Source of the DNA: Nucisporomicrobium flavum
GTDB lineage: Bacteria; Actinomycetota; Actinomycetes; Mycobacteriales; Micromonosporaceae
Direction: 5' to 3'
Assembly (NCBI RefSeq): GCF_016464385.1
Contig: NZ_JADMLH010000008.1
Coordinates: 253,688-317,687 of the forward strand
Length of the DNA stretch: 64,000 nucleotides
Part shown: piece after piece, positions 7,175-15,840 of the stretch
Position numbering within the stretch: the first letter of the stretch is position 1
Layout: every line of letters starts with the position of its first letter
The notes under the pieces: generated by a model
The model's database searches: none
Told to the model about the DNA's origin: nothing
What the model saw: only the letters and a program-made list of their open reading frames with translations
Position numbers and translations under genes: made by a program

Positions 7175-9643
7175 TCACTCGGGCGCCGTGAGCACCTTAA
7201 GACCGGCCCAAGACCCTGCCTTAGCAATGTGAGACTCGGTGGCGAACAAATAGTGCCACTCGCCAAAGTCGCCGCTGTCGCGGACGGACCTAGCCCACTT
7301 CTCGGCCGCGTCGCGCTTACGAAGGACGTCGGCGTCGTTGGCGTTCTTGTCGCTTTTCCCTTCGACGACCCAGAACTCGTCCTCCTTGTCAAGGACGATG
7401 AAGTCCGGAAAGTAGTTGCCCTCAACCGTCGGAATGTATGCCGGGCCATTCGTGTAGAGTCGCAGCCACCATGCCACGTCGGGGTCGCGGTCCAGCAGCT
7501 GGGACAATGACCATTCCGTAGTGCCAGCGTCGAACGATGCTACTGGCATAATATTCCTCGCCCATCCCAAAAACTGCGCATTTTTCTCAAACTTGGCGTT
7601 ATTGGCGTCTCTCGGATCGCTAACCAATACCGGCTCGATAGGTAGTGTGATCGGCACGAGGGAGTAAGTTATCTCACGCTTTCGTTGGCCATGAGCGGTT
7701 CGAATAAGGTCGCTGATGCCTTGAATAGCGTGATGGCGGCGCAGCTCCCCCCACGAAGCCGTCGTCGTTGCCGCGGTTACCCCCGCGCCTTTGAGGAACG
7801 CCCGGACTAGACGGCGTGCTGCTCCACGCTCACTTCGGGTTTCTTCGACTTGCCGAAGGATGGCGCTCGCCAGGTCCTCGCGAATGGTGTCGATGCCTGT
7901 AAGGGCCTGCTGAACCTCCACATTCGCTTGCGGCGTGACTGCGACCCGCAGTTTTCCGTCCGTTTCTTTCAACTCAAGTGCGTCACGGGCCAGAAAGGTC
8001 GGCACCTCAGCAATGAATCTGGCGCCAGCCGCTTCGGCATCGCCGTCTGCGATATCTGACAGAGTGAAGGTCGCGTAAGTCAAGTTCGCCTGTCGACGAG
8101 GAAAGATGATCTGTGGAGCGCCATCGACCCGAAATTGCGGCTTTGGGGTCGTTTCGTTCTTCCGGTCGGCTGTTTCAATGAAGAATAGGGCCCCGCCGCC
8201 TTCATCCTCGGCATTGGGAATTTTGAAGGTTACGGGTTCAAGGTTGGCGACCGTATCATTTCCGCCGCCCACGTTTGTAGATGTCGAGGCGGGGTCCGGC
8301 TGCTGACCGGTTGATTCGTTTGGACCGAGGTCGGCGACGGCGCCCGCGTCCACCGCAGCCCCTTGATCATCAACGTCTGCGGCGCTCGGGGTGGCCTGAA
8401 TGCGCTGCAAGAGAATATCTTTTTGGGCCAGCAATTGTCGGTATGAATCGTGAGCCACGAGGTCGACCTGATCGACCATCGGCACGTCCGTCCGCTTTCC
8501 AAATGGGAGCCGAAGTCCGCGACCCAGAATCTGCTCTGTCAAGGCTTGGGACGCTAGCCGGCGGAGCGCTACGATGACTGCGATATTCTTGACGTCCCAG
8601 CCTTCACGCAGTTTGTTGACTGAAACAATGGCACGAACCGGCGAATCGGCTTCTTCGACCGCCGAAAGGGCGGCGAGTGCCTCTTCCGAGGACTCCGAGG
8701 TGATTTCGAGGACGGCACGCGGGTCACCGATGAAGTCCTGCCCGGCTAGAACCTGGCCAACCTCAGTGCAGTGACCGATGTTCGAGGCGACTACGAACAG
8801 AACTGGCTTTACGCTCGCCGCACCCGGCGTCACAGACCGATACTTCTCGTACGCCTCCTCTTTCTGCCGCAGTAGGGTGCATGCGTCTTTCAATTGGGTC
8901 TTTTCATCGCGGGTTCCGTCGCGCCGGTACACGATGACGGGAACCTTGACATGTTTCTCGGCGATGGCTCGGCCAAGAGTGTACCGGAATACGACTTTAG
9001 ATTCGTCCGATGCCGCTGGCGTCGCCGTCAGTCCTACCAATGCGAACGGGTTTAGGTCACGGATTGCAGCGGAGAATGACAGTGCTTTTTCGTGGTACAA
9101 GTGATGCTCGTCGGCTATGACGAGGAGGTCGTCCGCTGCAAGCAAATAGTCGTAAAGTGCGTCACCGAGGTTCTCGTCGGGTGTCCGGGTTTTCCGGCTC
9201 GCTTTAGAAGCGGGCGAAATCAGTTGTTGGACATTGAAGACAAATACCTTGAGCACATCCGTGTCGCGGAGCGCCGCACCGACCGCCGCGGTGCGAAAAT
9301 TGTTGGGGGTGATAATGAACGGGACCACGTCCGCCCCGGGCACGTACTTTGACGAGGCTTCGTCGAAGTTGGCGACGGTCTTATCTTGAATGACGTTGCC
9401 AGGCGTTACAACGAGCACGTGCCGGACGCCTTGCGTAGCAACGTAGTCAACTAGAGAAGACATAAGATAGGTTTTTCCCACCCCGGTCGCAAGGTCTGCG
9501 ACAACTTCAGGGTAGTTTTCTGTGGAGCTGCCGACGATTGCTCGGATGACCGCTTCCAGCGCTTCCCTGTTCGGGCTCCGCAGGTCGAACCTGGCTGCAA
9601 TCTCCCGAATCAGAGGCTGGTCATACGATAGATCTACGGTCAT
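7175..9643 (-). CDS. res: Type III restriction enzyme, Res (helicase/endonuclease) subunit
   Basis: 822 residues. It carries superfamily 2 helicase motifs: Walker A in ATGVGKTYL near residue 53, the DEHH box in IADEHHLYHE, motif III LTATP, and motif VI TEQILGRGLRLPFG. Near the C-terminus, YFPDFIVLDKEDEFWVVEGK reads as a PD-(D/E)xK nuclease (PD then E-x-K). Res translocates with Mod and cuts unmodified DNA. Its ATG overlaps the mod stop (ATGA, 9640-9643), so the two are translationally coupled. GC content is well below that of the element backbone, suggesting separate acquisition. Confidence 0.9.
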   Translation of the reverse strand: MTVDLSYDQPLIREIAARFDLRSPNREALEAVIRAIVGSSTENYPEVVADLATGVGKTYLMSSLVDYVATQGVRHVLVVTPGNVIQDKTVANFDEASSKYVPGADVVPFIITPNNFRTAAVGAALRDTDVLKVFVFNVQQLISPASKASRKTRTPDENLGDALYDYLLAADDLLVIADEHHLYHEKALSFSAAIRDLNPFALVGLTATPAASDESKVVFRYTLGRAIAEKHVKVPVIVYRRDGTRDEKTQLKDACTLLRQKEEAYEKYRSVTPGAASVKPVLFVVASNIGHCTEVGQVLAGQDFIGDPRAVLEITSESSEEALAALSAVEEADSPVRAIVSVNKLREGWDVKNIAVIVALRRLASQALTEQILGRGLRLPFGKRTDVPMVDQVDLVAHDSYRQLLAQKDILLQRIQATPSAADVDDQGAAVDAGAVADLGPNESTGQQPDPASTSTNVGGGNDTVANLEPVTFKIPNAEDEGGGALFFIETADRKNETTPKPQFRVDGAPQIIFPRRQANLTYATFTLSDIADGDAEAAGARFIAEVPTFLARDALELKETDGKLRVAVTPQANVEVQQALTGIDTIREDLASAILRQVEETRSERGAARRLVRAFLKGAGVTAATTTASWGELRRHHAIQGISDLIRTAHGQRKREITYSLVPITLPIEPVLVSDPRDANNAKFEKNAQFLGWARNIMPVASFDAGTTEWSLSQLLDRDPDVAWWLRLYTNGPAYIPTVEGNYFPDFIVLDKEDEFWVVEGKSDKNANDADVLRKRDAAEKWARSVRDSGDFGEWHYLFATESHIAKAGSWAGLKVLTAPE

Positions 9644-11601
9644 CGGATGGTCCTTTTCGGGAACAGGTCGCGAGGCGCCTTCTTCAAGCGGCTTCCTGGT
9701 GAAAGATCTTGCAGGAGGTTTTCGGCTTCAGGCAATACAATCTTCGCTACGATAATCGCGCTCTCTTTGTCGCGAAGATTCTCAACCACTACACGGACAA
9801 CAATTTCGTCGGCCACGCCATCAACGACAGCCAACCGCTGCCGTCCACGCACACCGCAGAAGAGGGGGTGCTCGGGAGTCAATGTGAACCGCAGCTGAGC
9901 TGCAACGCTCTTGGACCAAGCGCCGTTCACCGCCGCCTCAGATAGGTAGACGTCGCCTTCGTCGTCGTCAACCTCGTACATTGACGGACCTACCTGCAGA
10001 TGAGTAAATCCGCCACCGCCGTGCCACAAGGTGGTCGTCTCATCCTTGGTTTTGGTTGCGTCCTTCAATGACCTTATGGTGCCCGGATCGAGGCCCGAGA
10101 CCACCTTTGAGACTTTATTGAGCAGGCGGTTGAATTGCTGCGCCTCCTCAACGGTGATGCCTTCTGGTAGATCGTCTAGGGGGACCCGCTGTGTCGCGCT
10201 GGTGACACCGCCAGCGTCCGCACCATGGACTACTTTCAAAAGTCGAGGCTTCGTATAGGTGTTGGCCGTCTCGGGAAGTAGCTCGCTCGTTACCCAACGT
10301 CGACCCATCTTGTGTGCGACCGCTGCCGTCGTCCCTGAGCCTGCAAAACAGTCAAGAACAATGTCGCCTGGGGCGCTAGCAATCCGGATGATCCGTTCAA
10401 GAAGCCGCTCGGGCTTGGGAGTGGAGAACGGATGAATCTGCGGGAATAGCGCCTTGATTTCATTTTTCGCTGATCGGTTGTGTCCGACCTCGCTGTGCGG
10501 CCACCAGGTTTCAGGCACGCGTCCTATATCTGAGATGTGCTGCTTCCGTTGTATACCGCGTGACCCGCGCGGTCCAGTTAAGTAGACGGTGGGCCAATTG
10601 CCGGCCTCATAGCGCGCCGTCGCACGCGCCGAGGCAACGTGTAGAGGCTCGGCCAACATTAGGGCCTTGACTCCGGGCCGAACCTCGGCTGTCTCGATTC
10701 CACAAAGATGAGCGCGCTTTTCATTGTCTGCAATATCACGCAGCTCGTATGAGGCATACTCCGACATTTGTTCGAGCATCCATTGTTGGTCCATTGCCCA
10801 GTGGCGGCCCACTCCAGGGTACATAAGGATCCCGGAGACCGGATTCTGGATGGCGTATACCATTCCTTGGTGTGTGGCACCACCCGGTGCGGTTGAGTCC
10901 TTCTTCCTCCACAGCACAGGGTCGCCATCCTGGCTGCCAAAGGTTGCATCCGTCGAAGCGAGCCGGGCAACGCGGTTAGGCATCCACTTAGATGTTCGCC
11001 TGTAGACTAAAATCGTGTCGTGTGAAACGGAAAGTCCTTTCGCGTCGGAGCGTGGTGAGTCCGCCTTCTGCCAAACCACTTCCGCCACGAAATTGTCGGA
11101 CCCGAACTCCTCATCGAGCACGGCACGGCACCGGTGCACCTCCACATCGTCAAGGTGCACCCACACGGAGCCGTCGTCGGCAAGCAACTGTTTTATTTGC
11201 CTTAGCCGATCCCGTAGCATCGTTAGCCAGATGGAATGCTCAATTCCATCTTCGTAGTCGTTGAACGTTTGGCCGGTGTTGAACGGGGGGTCGATGTAAA
11301 CGAGCTTTATTTTTCCAACGTATTTGGCAGCCCACTCCGGTGTTTTCCGCAGTGCATCGAGGACATGCATTGCGTCACCCGTAATCAACAGGTTGTCGTC
11401 AGTGGGCGGGGGAAGATCAGCGGGCCGGTCGGCCGGGGCCGGCACCATGACCTTGTCGACCTCATGGAGCAGGCGCACTTCTTGAACGCGAGGGTCGTGC
11501 CGATCGGCAAAGGTGTAATCGTACGTACCGTCGCTAGCGGACAGGAGCGCCTTGTCTTTATCGGTCCACGTCAGTTCAAGCCGTCCGGAATGCCTCGTCA
11601 C
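9640..11601 (-). CDS. mod: Type III DNA methyltransferase, Mod subunit
   Basis: 653 residues from GTG 11601, with GGGGG just upstream. Beta-class amino-methyltransferase order is seen: catalytic motif IV DPPFNTGQTFNDYEDG at about residue 104, a long variable target-recognition region in the middle, then the SAM-binding motif I DCFAGSGTTAAVA near 415. It should methylate adenine in an asymmetric site and guide Res. The N-terminal YDYTFADRHDPRVQEV region is usual for this branch. The recognition sequence cannot be read from the protein. Low GC is shared with res. Confidence 0.9.
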   Translation of the reverse strand: MTRHSGRLELTWTDKDKALLSASDGTYDYTFADRHDPRVQEVRLLHEVDKVMVPAPADRPADLPPPTDDNLLITGDAMHVLDALRKTPEWAAKYVGKIKLVYIDPPFNTGQTFNDYEDGIEHSIWLTMLRDRLRQIKQLLADDGSVWVHLDDVEVHRCRAVLDEEFGSDNFVAEVVWQKADSPRSDAKGLSVSHDTILVYRRTSKWMPNRVARLASTDATFGSQDGDPVLWRKKDSTAPGGATHQGMVYAIQNPVSGILMYPGVGRHWAMDQQWMLEQMSEYASYELRDIADNEKRAHLCGIETAEVRPGVKALMLAEPLHVASARATARYEAGNWPTVYLTGPRGSRGIQRKQHISDIGRVPETWWPHSEVGHNRSAKNEIKALFPQIHPFSTPKPERLLERIIRIASAPGDIVLDCFAGSGTTAAVAHKMGRRWVTSELLPETANTYTKPRLLKVVHGADAGGVTSATQRVPLDDLPEGITVEEAQQFNRLLNKVSKVVSGLDPGTIRSLKDATKTKDETTTLWHGGGGFTHLQVGPSMYEVDDDEGDVYLSEAAVNGAWSKSVAAQLRFTLTPEHPLFCGVRGRQRLAVVDGVADEIVVRVVVENLRDKESAIIVAKIVLPEAENLLQDLSPGSRLKKAPRDLFPKRTIR

Positions 11602-12252
11602 TGAGCCCCCATGTCTCTGCCGAGCCCCATGACGAGGCGACGCCTGCTTTGCAGTTCCAGCTTACGTAGGCTAGTTGCTGCCCCACTTGTCGGGCGCCGA
11701 TGGCAGTTGAGCCAGGCGCTGACCCGATTACTGGAGCCAGCGAGTCTGTCGGCGCTGCAAGGACGAGATCCAGCCCAGGGGGACGCCGCGACCAGCAGGC
11801 TTGCAGCTGACCTTGCTCGCTCTGCCGGGAGCATGCGATAAGGAGCGTCTTTTATTGGCGCCCGCCGCGTCGATACTGCCTAGACGGTGGGCAGTCGGGC
11901 CGGTAGAGACCGGTGAGTGTTGGTTCGGCTTGCCCGAGGCAGGTGCGACCGGTGCGCGGCCATCCCGGCGCCCCCGCCGAAGGCGCACTAGCCCCACCAC
12001 ACCCAGCCCGGCGAGCGCTACGGTCGGACGAGGACGGCTCGTCCGCATCGTCCCGACCGGGATGGTGGGCTGCCGCTAGCACTCCGACGGTTTCGCTGCT
12101 CATCGCCGCGTGCCGTCGCTGTCCGTAGTTCATGTCAGCCGACGGGTGAAAGATGCGACGCCCCGGTCGACGGCGCGAGTGGTCCATTTGGGCCGCCTTG
12201 AAGAACGACAGAGGTTTGAACCGGGTAGGACGAGCATGACGCGTATCGCGCC
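11602..12252. other. Gene-free stretch between mod and the IMPase gene
   Basis: About 650 bases with only short overlapping frames of poor coding character. It should hold the mod/res promoter on the minus strand. It is also the junction between the low-GC restriction-modification cargo and the higher-GC element backbone. I see no transposase, tRNA or clear terminator. Confidence 0.4.
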
Positions 12253-13065
12253 TTAACCATCGCCTGACTGGCCGTCGAGGCGGTTCTCCGTCACTAGTCC
12301 GAGGATATGCGGTATGAGCTGAGAATTCGCCGCGATCGATGACCGTGCGGTCAAGCTATGCGGACGTCCATAGCTGTCGACCACCTCGGCGCCAGCCTCC
12401 CGAGCGATGACGACGCCGGCTGCCGTGTCCCACGGCTTGTTGGCGAGCATGGCAATGACATCAACCTTTCCTGCCGCAAGCCAAGCAAGGTCGATGGCTG
12501 CCGAGCCGTGCATGCGGATTCGCTGTACCTTCGCGGCGAGCCGCTCAGTCATGGCAAACCGTTGCCTGTTCTTCTCCTCAGCTCGCTCACCAACGGCGTA
12601 GTCGCCAATCGCTACGACGGCTTCAGATATGTCAGTCACGCTGCTGACGTGGATGCGCTGGCCGTCAAGTTCCGCTCCGCGGCCTTCGACTGCTGAGTAC
12701 CGGCCGCCTAAGAAGGGCAGGTCGATGACGCCGAGGACGGACCGGTTCTCGGTGATGACACCCAGCGAGATCGCACAGAGCGGGGAGCCGTGGACGAAGT
12801 TGACCGTCCCGTCCACGGGGTCGAGCGCCCACATCAGTTTGTCGGTGCCACCGCTGGTGCCATTCTCCTCGCCCAGGAACCCGATGTCAGGCGTCTTCTC
12901 GGCGAGGAAGGCGCGTACTCGCTCTTCGATGGCGTAGTCAACCTCGGAGGCCATGTCCCGGTCGCCCTTGGCGGTGAGCGTGCCCGGCTGCATGGTTCGC
13001 ATCATGTCGCGAGACAGGTCGACGGCCTGGTGGGCGATGGGTAGCAGATCGGCGTAGTCGGTCAT
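12253..13065 (-). CDS. Inositol monophosphatase family protein
   Basis: 270 residues from ATG 13065, whose first bases overlap the stop of the upstream XRE gene (ATGA). All three metal/phosphate motifs of the Li-sensitive phosphatase family are visible: GEENG near residue 70, DPVDGTVNFVHG near 85, and KPWDTAAGVVIAREAGAEV near 205. It should dephosphorylate inositol phosphate, another sugar phosphate or a nucleotide phosphate. In this element its partner is the coupled regulator, so a role in signalling or element control is possible. A diverged fragment of a paralogue lies at 5888-5965. Confidence 0.88.
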   Translation of the reverse strand: MTDYADLLPIAHQAVDLSRDMMRTMQPGTLTAKGDRDMASEVDYAIEERVRAFLAEKTPDIGFLGEENGTSGGTDKLMWALDPVDGTVNFVHGSPLCAISLGVITENRSVLGVIDLPFLGGRYSAVEGRGAELDGQRIHVSSVTDISEAVVAIGDYAVGERAEEKNRQRFAMTERLAAKVQRIRMHGSAAIDLAWLAAGKVDVIAMLANKPWDTAAGVVIAREAGAEVVDSYGRPHSLTARSSIAANSQLIPHILGLVTENRLDGQSGDG

Positions 13066-13970
13066 CGGGGCTGTCCACCGTCCCAGAGTTCGTCGAAGGT
13101 GCGCTCGAAGACGGAGTAGAGGCCCCTGTCGGCCCACCGCTTCTTGATCACCATTGTGGGGGACTCGACCCCTCGCGCGTGGGGTAGGTACGGCTGGGCG
13201 ATGCACAGCGCGTCATTGATGAGCGTGATGTTGACCCGGATGGTCTGGTCGTAGGTCGCAACCTCGATCCGGTCGCGGATCGCTGCCGGCAGCCGATCGC
13301 GGACACGGAGAACGCCTTGCAGGTTGAGAGTCGTGAGCGCGCCGAGGTGGCCGGCCGTGTGGCCCTCTTCATCTTCCCGCTGCCGGATCGCGTTGCCTGC
13401 CGGGTCCAGAAAGAGCAGTCGCAGTCGAGCGCCGTTCTGGACCAGCTGGGCAAGCTCGGTGTCGGCGTACTGCTGACAGATGAGGTTGAGGGAAAGGCCG
13501 GCGGCTCGGATGTCGGTGGCGCAGTCGAAGAGAGCGTGCGGCGGCATCTTCGAGGTGAACTCCGACCGGCTCGGGTAGACCGCCTCGACGTCAGCGAACT
13601 GCTCGGTCAGAGCTTGGTCGATCTCTTCGCGCGTTCGTGACGGCGCCGTGGGAGCCGCGGCACCGATGGCGTGCCCGCCCTCGCCTAGAAGAAGGGTGGT
13701 GCGGGCATCGGTCGGCATGCACAAGCCGACGCAAATCCGGGTCAGTACGTCGATGCTGCTGACCCGACGGGTGCCGCCGATGATCTCGCTGACCTGGGCC
13801 TGGCTGAGGCCGGTAGCGACGCCGAGGTGGGTCTGACTGACCTTGGTCTCGCGTTGGATTAGGCGGAAGACCTGAGCGATATCGCGGGCTGCCAGAGCGT
13901 CAAGCATCGGCTCGGCCTCCCAAAGCTGCTCGGGGACCGTGAACGAGGCGGTCGCGGTGCGGGGGCTCAC
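13062..13970 (-). CDS. XRE-family regulator with C-terminal DUF5919-like domain
   Basis: 302 residues from GTG 13970, with GGAG seven bases upstream. The helix-turn-helix covers about residues 33-90 (VSQTHLGVATGLSQAQVSEI, then RRVSSIDVLTRICVGL). The C-terminal part (about 140-300) contains QNGARLRLLFLDPAGNAIRQ and an RWADRGLYSVFERTFDELW end, resembling the DUF5919 domain found in actinobacterial XRE proteins. It is coupled to the IMPase gene. A palindrome at 14037-14053 in its upstream region may be its own operator. Confidence 0.75.
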   Translation of the reverse strand: MSPRTATASFTVPEQLWEAEPMLDALAARDIAQVFRLIQRETKVSQTHLGVATGLSQAQVSEIIGGTRRVSSIDVLTRICVGLCMPTDARTTLLLGEGGHAIGAAAPTAPSRTREEIDQALTEQFADVEAVYPSRSEFTSKMPPHALFDCATDIRAAGLSLNLICQQYADTELAQLVQNGARLRLLFLDPAGNAIRQREDEEGHTAGHLGALTTLNLQGVLRVRDRLPAAIRDRIEVATYDQTIRVNITLINDALCIAQPYLPHARGVESPTMVIKKRWADRGLYSVFERTFDELWDGGQPR

Positions 13971-14324
13971 GTGTGGCTCCTCCGGCCGGTACGGCGGTGA
14001 CCTATCCAGGTGGCAGATAGCGGCGTCTGTGGATGCTATCCGGCCCCCGGATACAAGTCATTCCCCAATGGACCACGCCGTGTGATGGGTTGACCGCGCT
14101 GTGGTCGCGAGGATCGGAGTATGGCGATGTCATCGGGGGTGTGCCGGTCGTGCGAAGGGCGCGGGTGGCGGTTGGCGTCCTCGCGGCGCAGGGTCCGCAT
14201 CGGCGAACAGGCGGTCGAGCTGGTACGCCGTGCATGCCCTGATTGCTCACCACCGCTCCCGCGAGCGCGGCAGTCGGACTGACGGGCGAGGTCCCGTTCA
14301 CCGGGTGCCGCGCCGGCCTCCTCG
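13971..14324. promoter_or_regulatory. Upstream region of the XRE-IMPase unit and of the small-protein unit
   Basis: About 350 bases between divergent units. Near the XRE start the motif TATCC/GGATA recurs (around 14002, 14017, 14031, 14047), including the palindrome TATCCGGCCCCCGGATA at 14037-14053. It is a good candidate for autoregulation by the XRE protein. No gene is evident in the rest. Confidence 0.5.
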
Positions 14325-14615
14325 ATGACATCGCTTCGTCTTGACCACGCCGGTTGTGGAGGAGCGATTACCTTGGCCCCGCTGCCCTTCGATCCCAACG
14401 ACCCGCCGGCCCGCCCGCCGTCGGCCTGCGCGGACTACCTGATGTGGTCCATGGCCTATCGCCTGCACCGAGATCATCGTTCGTCCGCCGACGGGTTCTG
14501 CGTCACGTGCGTGCCGGGGCAGTTCAGCCCGTGTATCGGCCGCTACCTGGCTGTGCGTGGCTTTCTGACCTCCCGCAACCTGCCTGATCTCCTGCCCGCG
14601 AGTGAGCGACTGTGA
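14325..14615 (+). CDS. Small Cys-containing conserved protein of the element
   Basis: 96 residues. The C-terminal two thirds look like a small actinobacterial element-borne protein: WSMAYRLHRDHRSSADGFC, then CVTC, then FSPCIGRYLAVRGF. Four cysteines in C-x2-C and nearby positions could bind zinc. Its stop overlaps the GTG of the following DivIVA-like gene (GTGA), so the two are co-translated. Function is unknown; the exact start is uncertain because no strong ribosome site precedes the ATG. Confidence 0.6.
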   Translation: MTSLRLDHAGCGGAITLAPLPFDPNDPPARPPSACADYLMWSMAYRLHRDHRSSADGFCVTCVPGQFSPCIGRYLAVRGFLTSRNLPDLLPASERL

Positions 14616-14899
14616 CCGGCCGGCATGCTGCGGGCGCGACTTACCCGGCGCGCAGCCGCGGGCGCCTGACTCCTGACGCCGTGCGTGCGACCCGGTTGCG
14701 GTCGGTATTCCGGCTGGGGCGTGGGGTGAAGCCGGAGGAGGCGCAGCGCTTCGTCGACCAGGTCGCCGACGACATGGCATCGCTGTATGAAGAACTCGCT
14801 GAGGTGTACGCGGAGAATCACCGGATCAAGGCCGCACTGCACGCCTGGCAAGCAGAGCAGGTGGAGTCTGCCCACTGGCTGCCCAGCCGACTTCGCTGA
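14612..14899 (+). CDS. DivIVA-domain-like small coiled-coil protein
   Basis: 95 residues from GTG 14612, overlapping the previous stop. After a basic N-terminus, the stretch GVKPEEAQRFVDQVADDMAS followed by LYEELAEVYAENHRIKAAL resembles the DivIVA N-terminal motif and its short coiled coil. Such small proteins are common in AICE backbones; a role in polar or septal positioning of element proteins is speculation. A diverged copy of its last 40 codons is fused into the debris at 5968-6085. Confidence 0.65.
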   Translation: MTGRHAAGATYPARSRGRLTPDAVRATRLRSVFRLGRGVKPEEAQRFVDQVADDMASLYEELAEVYAENHRIKAALHAWQAEQVESAHWLPSRLR

Positions 14900-14963
14900 C
14901 CGGCCTTCGTCGGAAGGGCGTCAGTCGCTCAGGTTCCCTTACGCGCGACTAGTGCTCTATGGT

Positions 14964-14982
14964 GTCAACAAGTCAAGTTGAC
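14964..14982. promoter_or_regulatory. GntR-type operator A
   Basis: GTCAACAAGTCAAGTTGAC has perfect GTCAAC/GTTGAC arms. Its core AACAAGTCAAGTTG recurs exactly at 15801-15814 before the pra-tra operon. It lies just upstream of the favoured gntR start and overlaps the longer alternative one, indicating autoregulation. Confidence 0.7.
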
Positions 14983-15012
14983 GTCCTGTCGAGCGTACGC
15001 GGAGGGTCCCAG

Positions 15013-15741
15013 GTGGCTATCAACGTCCCACCGCCGAAGTACGCAGTCCTGGTCAACGCTGTCCAGCAGCGCATCGAGGACGGCACCTATCGACCGGGCG
15101 AGGCCATTCCGAGCGAAACCCAGCTCATGGCCGAGTTCAACGCCTCCCGCCCGACGATCGTGCGGGCACTGGGCATCCTCCAACAGGACGGCTGGATCGA
15201 GTCACAGCAGGGCAAGGGCCGCTTCGTCAAAGGCAGGCCAACTGCGGCCGCCCATCGGCCGGCGGACCGGTCGGCGCAGCTTCTCGGTCAGGGCGAAACC
15301 GCCAACGTGACACTGCTCCGCGTCGGCGCGATCATGGCGACCAACCGGGCCGCATCAGCTCTGGAGTTGGACGCTGACACCCCTGTGATCGCCCGTCGTC
15401 GCCTTGTGGAGGCTGAGATCGGGCCGGTCGAGTTGAGCTCTCTCTACGTGCCGGTGGAGCTGTCGGCTGGAACGGCCATCGGCAAGTCCGAGCTGCTTCC
15501 GGACGGCGTGCTCAAGCACCTGGCCGACCGCAAGGGCGTGACCTTCGACCACGTCACAGAGCGGATCTCGGCCCGGCTGCCGAGTGCCGAGGAGACCGAG
15601 CTTCTCAAGATCGATGAGCGCGACTCGGTTCTGACGATGCTGGTCACGGTGTACGACCGGGACGGTCGGCCGCAGCTTGCGGTCGACGCGGTGATCCCGG
15701 CGAACCGCCAGGAGATCGAGGCGACGTTCCCGCTCGGCTGA
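15013..15741 (+). CDS. GntR-family repressor, KorSA-like
   Basis: 242 residues from GTG 15013, chosen because GGAGGG lies six bases upstream. An upstream in-frame ATG at 14959 would place the operator inside the gene. The winged helix spans about residues 5-70 (VQQRIEDGTYRPGEAIPSET, then ASRPTIVRALGILQQDGWIE). The rest is a UTRA-like HutC effector domain (about 90-240). In AICEs a GntR repressor of this kind keeps transfer and replication genes off. Matching palindromes lie in front of this gene and the following operon. Confidence 0.85.
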   Translation: MAINVPPPKYAVLVNAVQQRIEDGTYRPGEAIPSETQLMAEFNASRPTIVRALGILQQDGWIESQQGKGRFVKGRPTAAAHRPADRSAQLLGQGETANVTLLRVGAIMATNRAASALELDADTPVIARRRLVEAEIGPVELSSLYVPVELSAGTAIGKSELLPDGVLKHLADRKGVTFDHVTERISARLPSAEETELLKIDERDSVLTMLVTVYDRDGRPQLAVDAVIPANRQEIEATFPLG

Positions 15742-15760
15742 AAGTTGCTCATCAAATTCC

Positions 15761-15788
15761 TTGACGATCGATCTTCGCGAGTTAAACT
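15761..15788 (+). promoter_or_regulatory. Promoter of the pra-tra-rep-int operon
   Basis: TTGACG (15761-15766) and TAAACT (15783-15788) are separated by 16 bases, a good sigma-70-type pair. The predicted transcription start falls at the edge of operator B, so a bound repressor would block it. Confidence 0.65.
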
Positions 15789-15800
15789 GGGCAACCACAT

Positions 15801-15822
15801 AACAAGTCAAGTTGTCGACTTG
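15801..15822. promoter_or_regulatory. GntR-type operator B
   Basis: AACAAGTCAAGTTG is identical to the core of operator A. It continues so that CAAGTC (15803-15808) and GACTTG (15817-15822) form an inverted repeat. The position just after the -10 box fits repression by the GntR protein. Confidence 0.7.
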
Positions 15823-15840
15823 ATGTCTGATGGAGGCGCA

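Noticed and set aside
6747..7232. 161-codon plus-strand frame in the left arm of the element
   Set aside because: Pro/Arg/Ala-rich without domains, no ribosome site, and overlapping palindromic DNA and the res 3' end.
11598..11834. 78-codon minus-strand frame touching the mod start
   Set aside because: Ser/Arg-rich, no ribosome site or domain, and its overlap with mod can be explained by chance.
12214..12226. T-arm-like GGTTTGAACCGGG suggesting a tRNA
   Set aside because: The neighbouring bases do not form a T stem, acceptor stem or anticodon arm.
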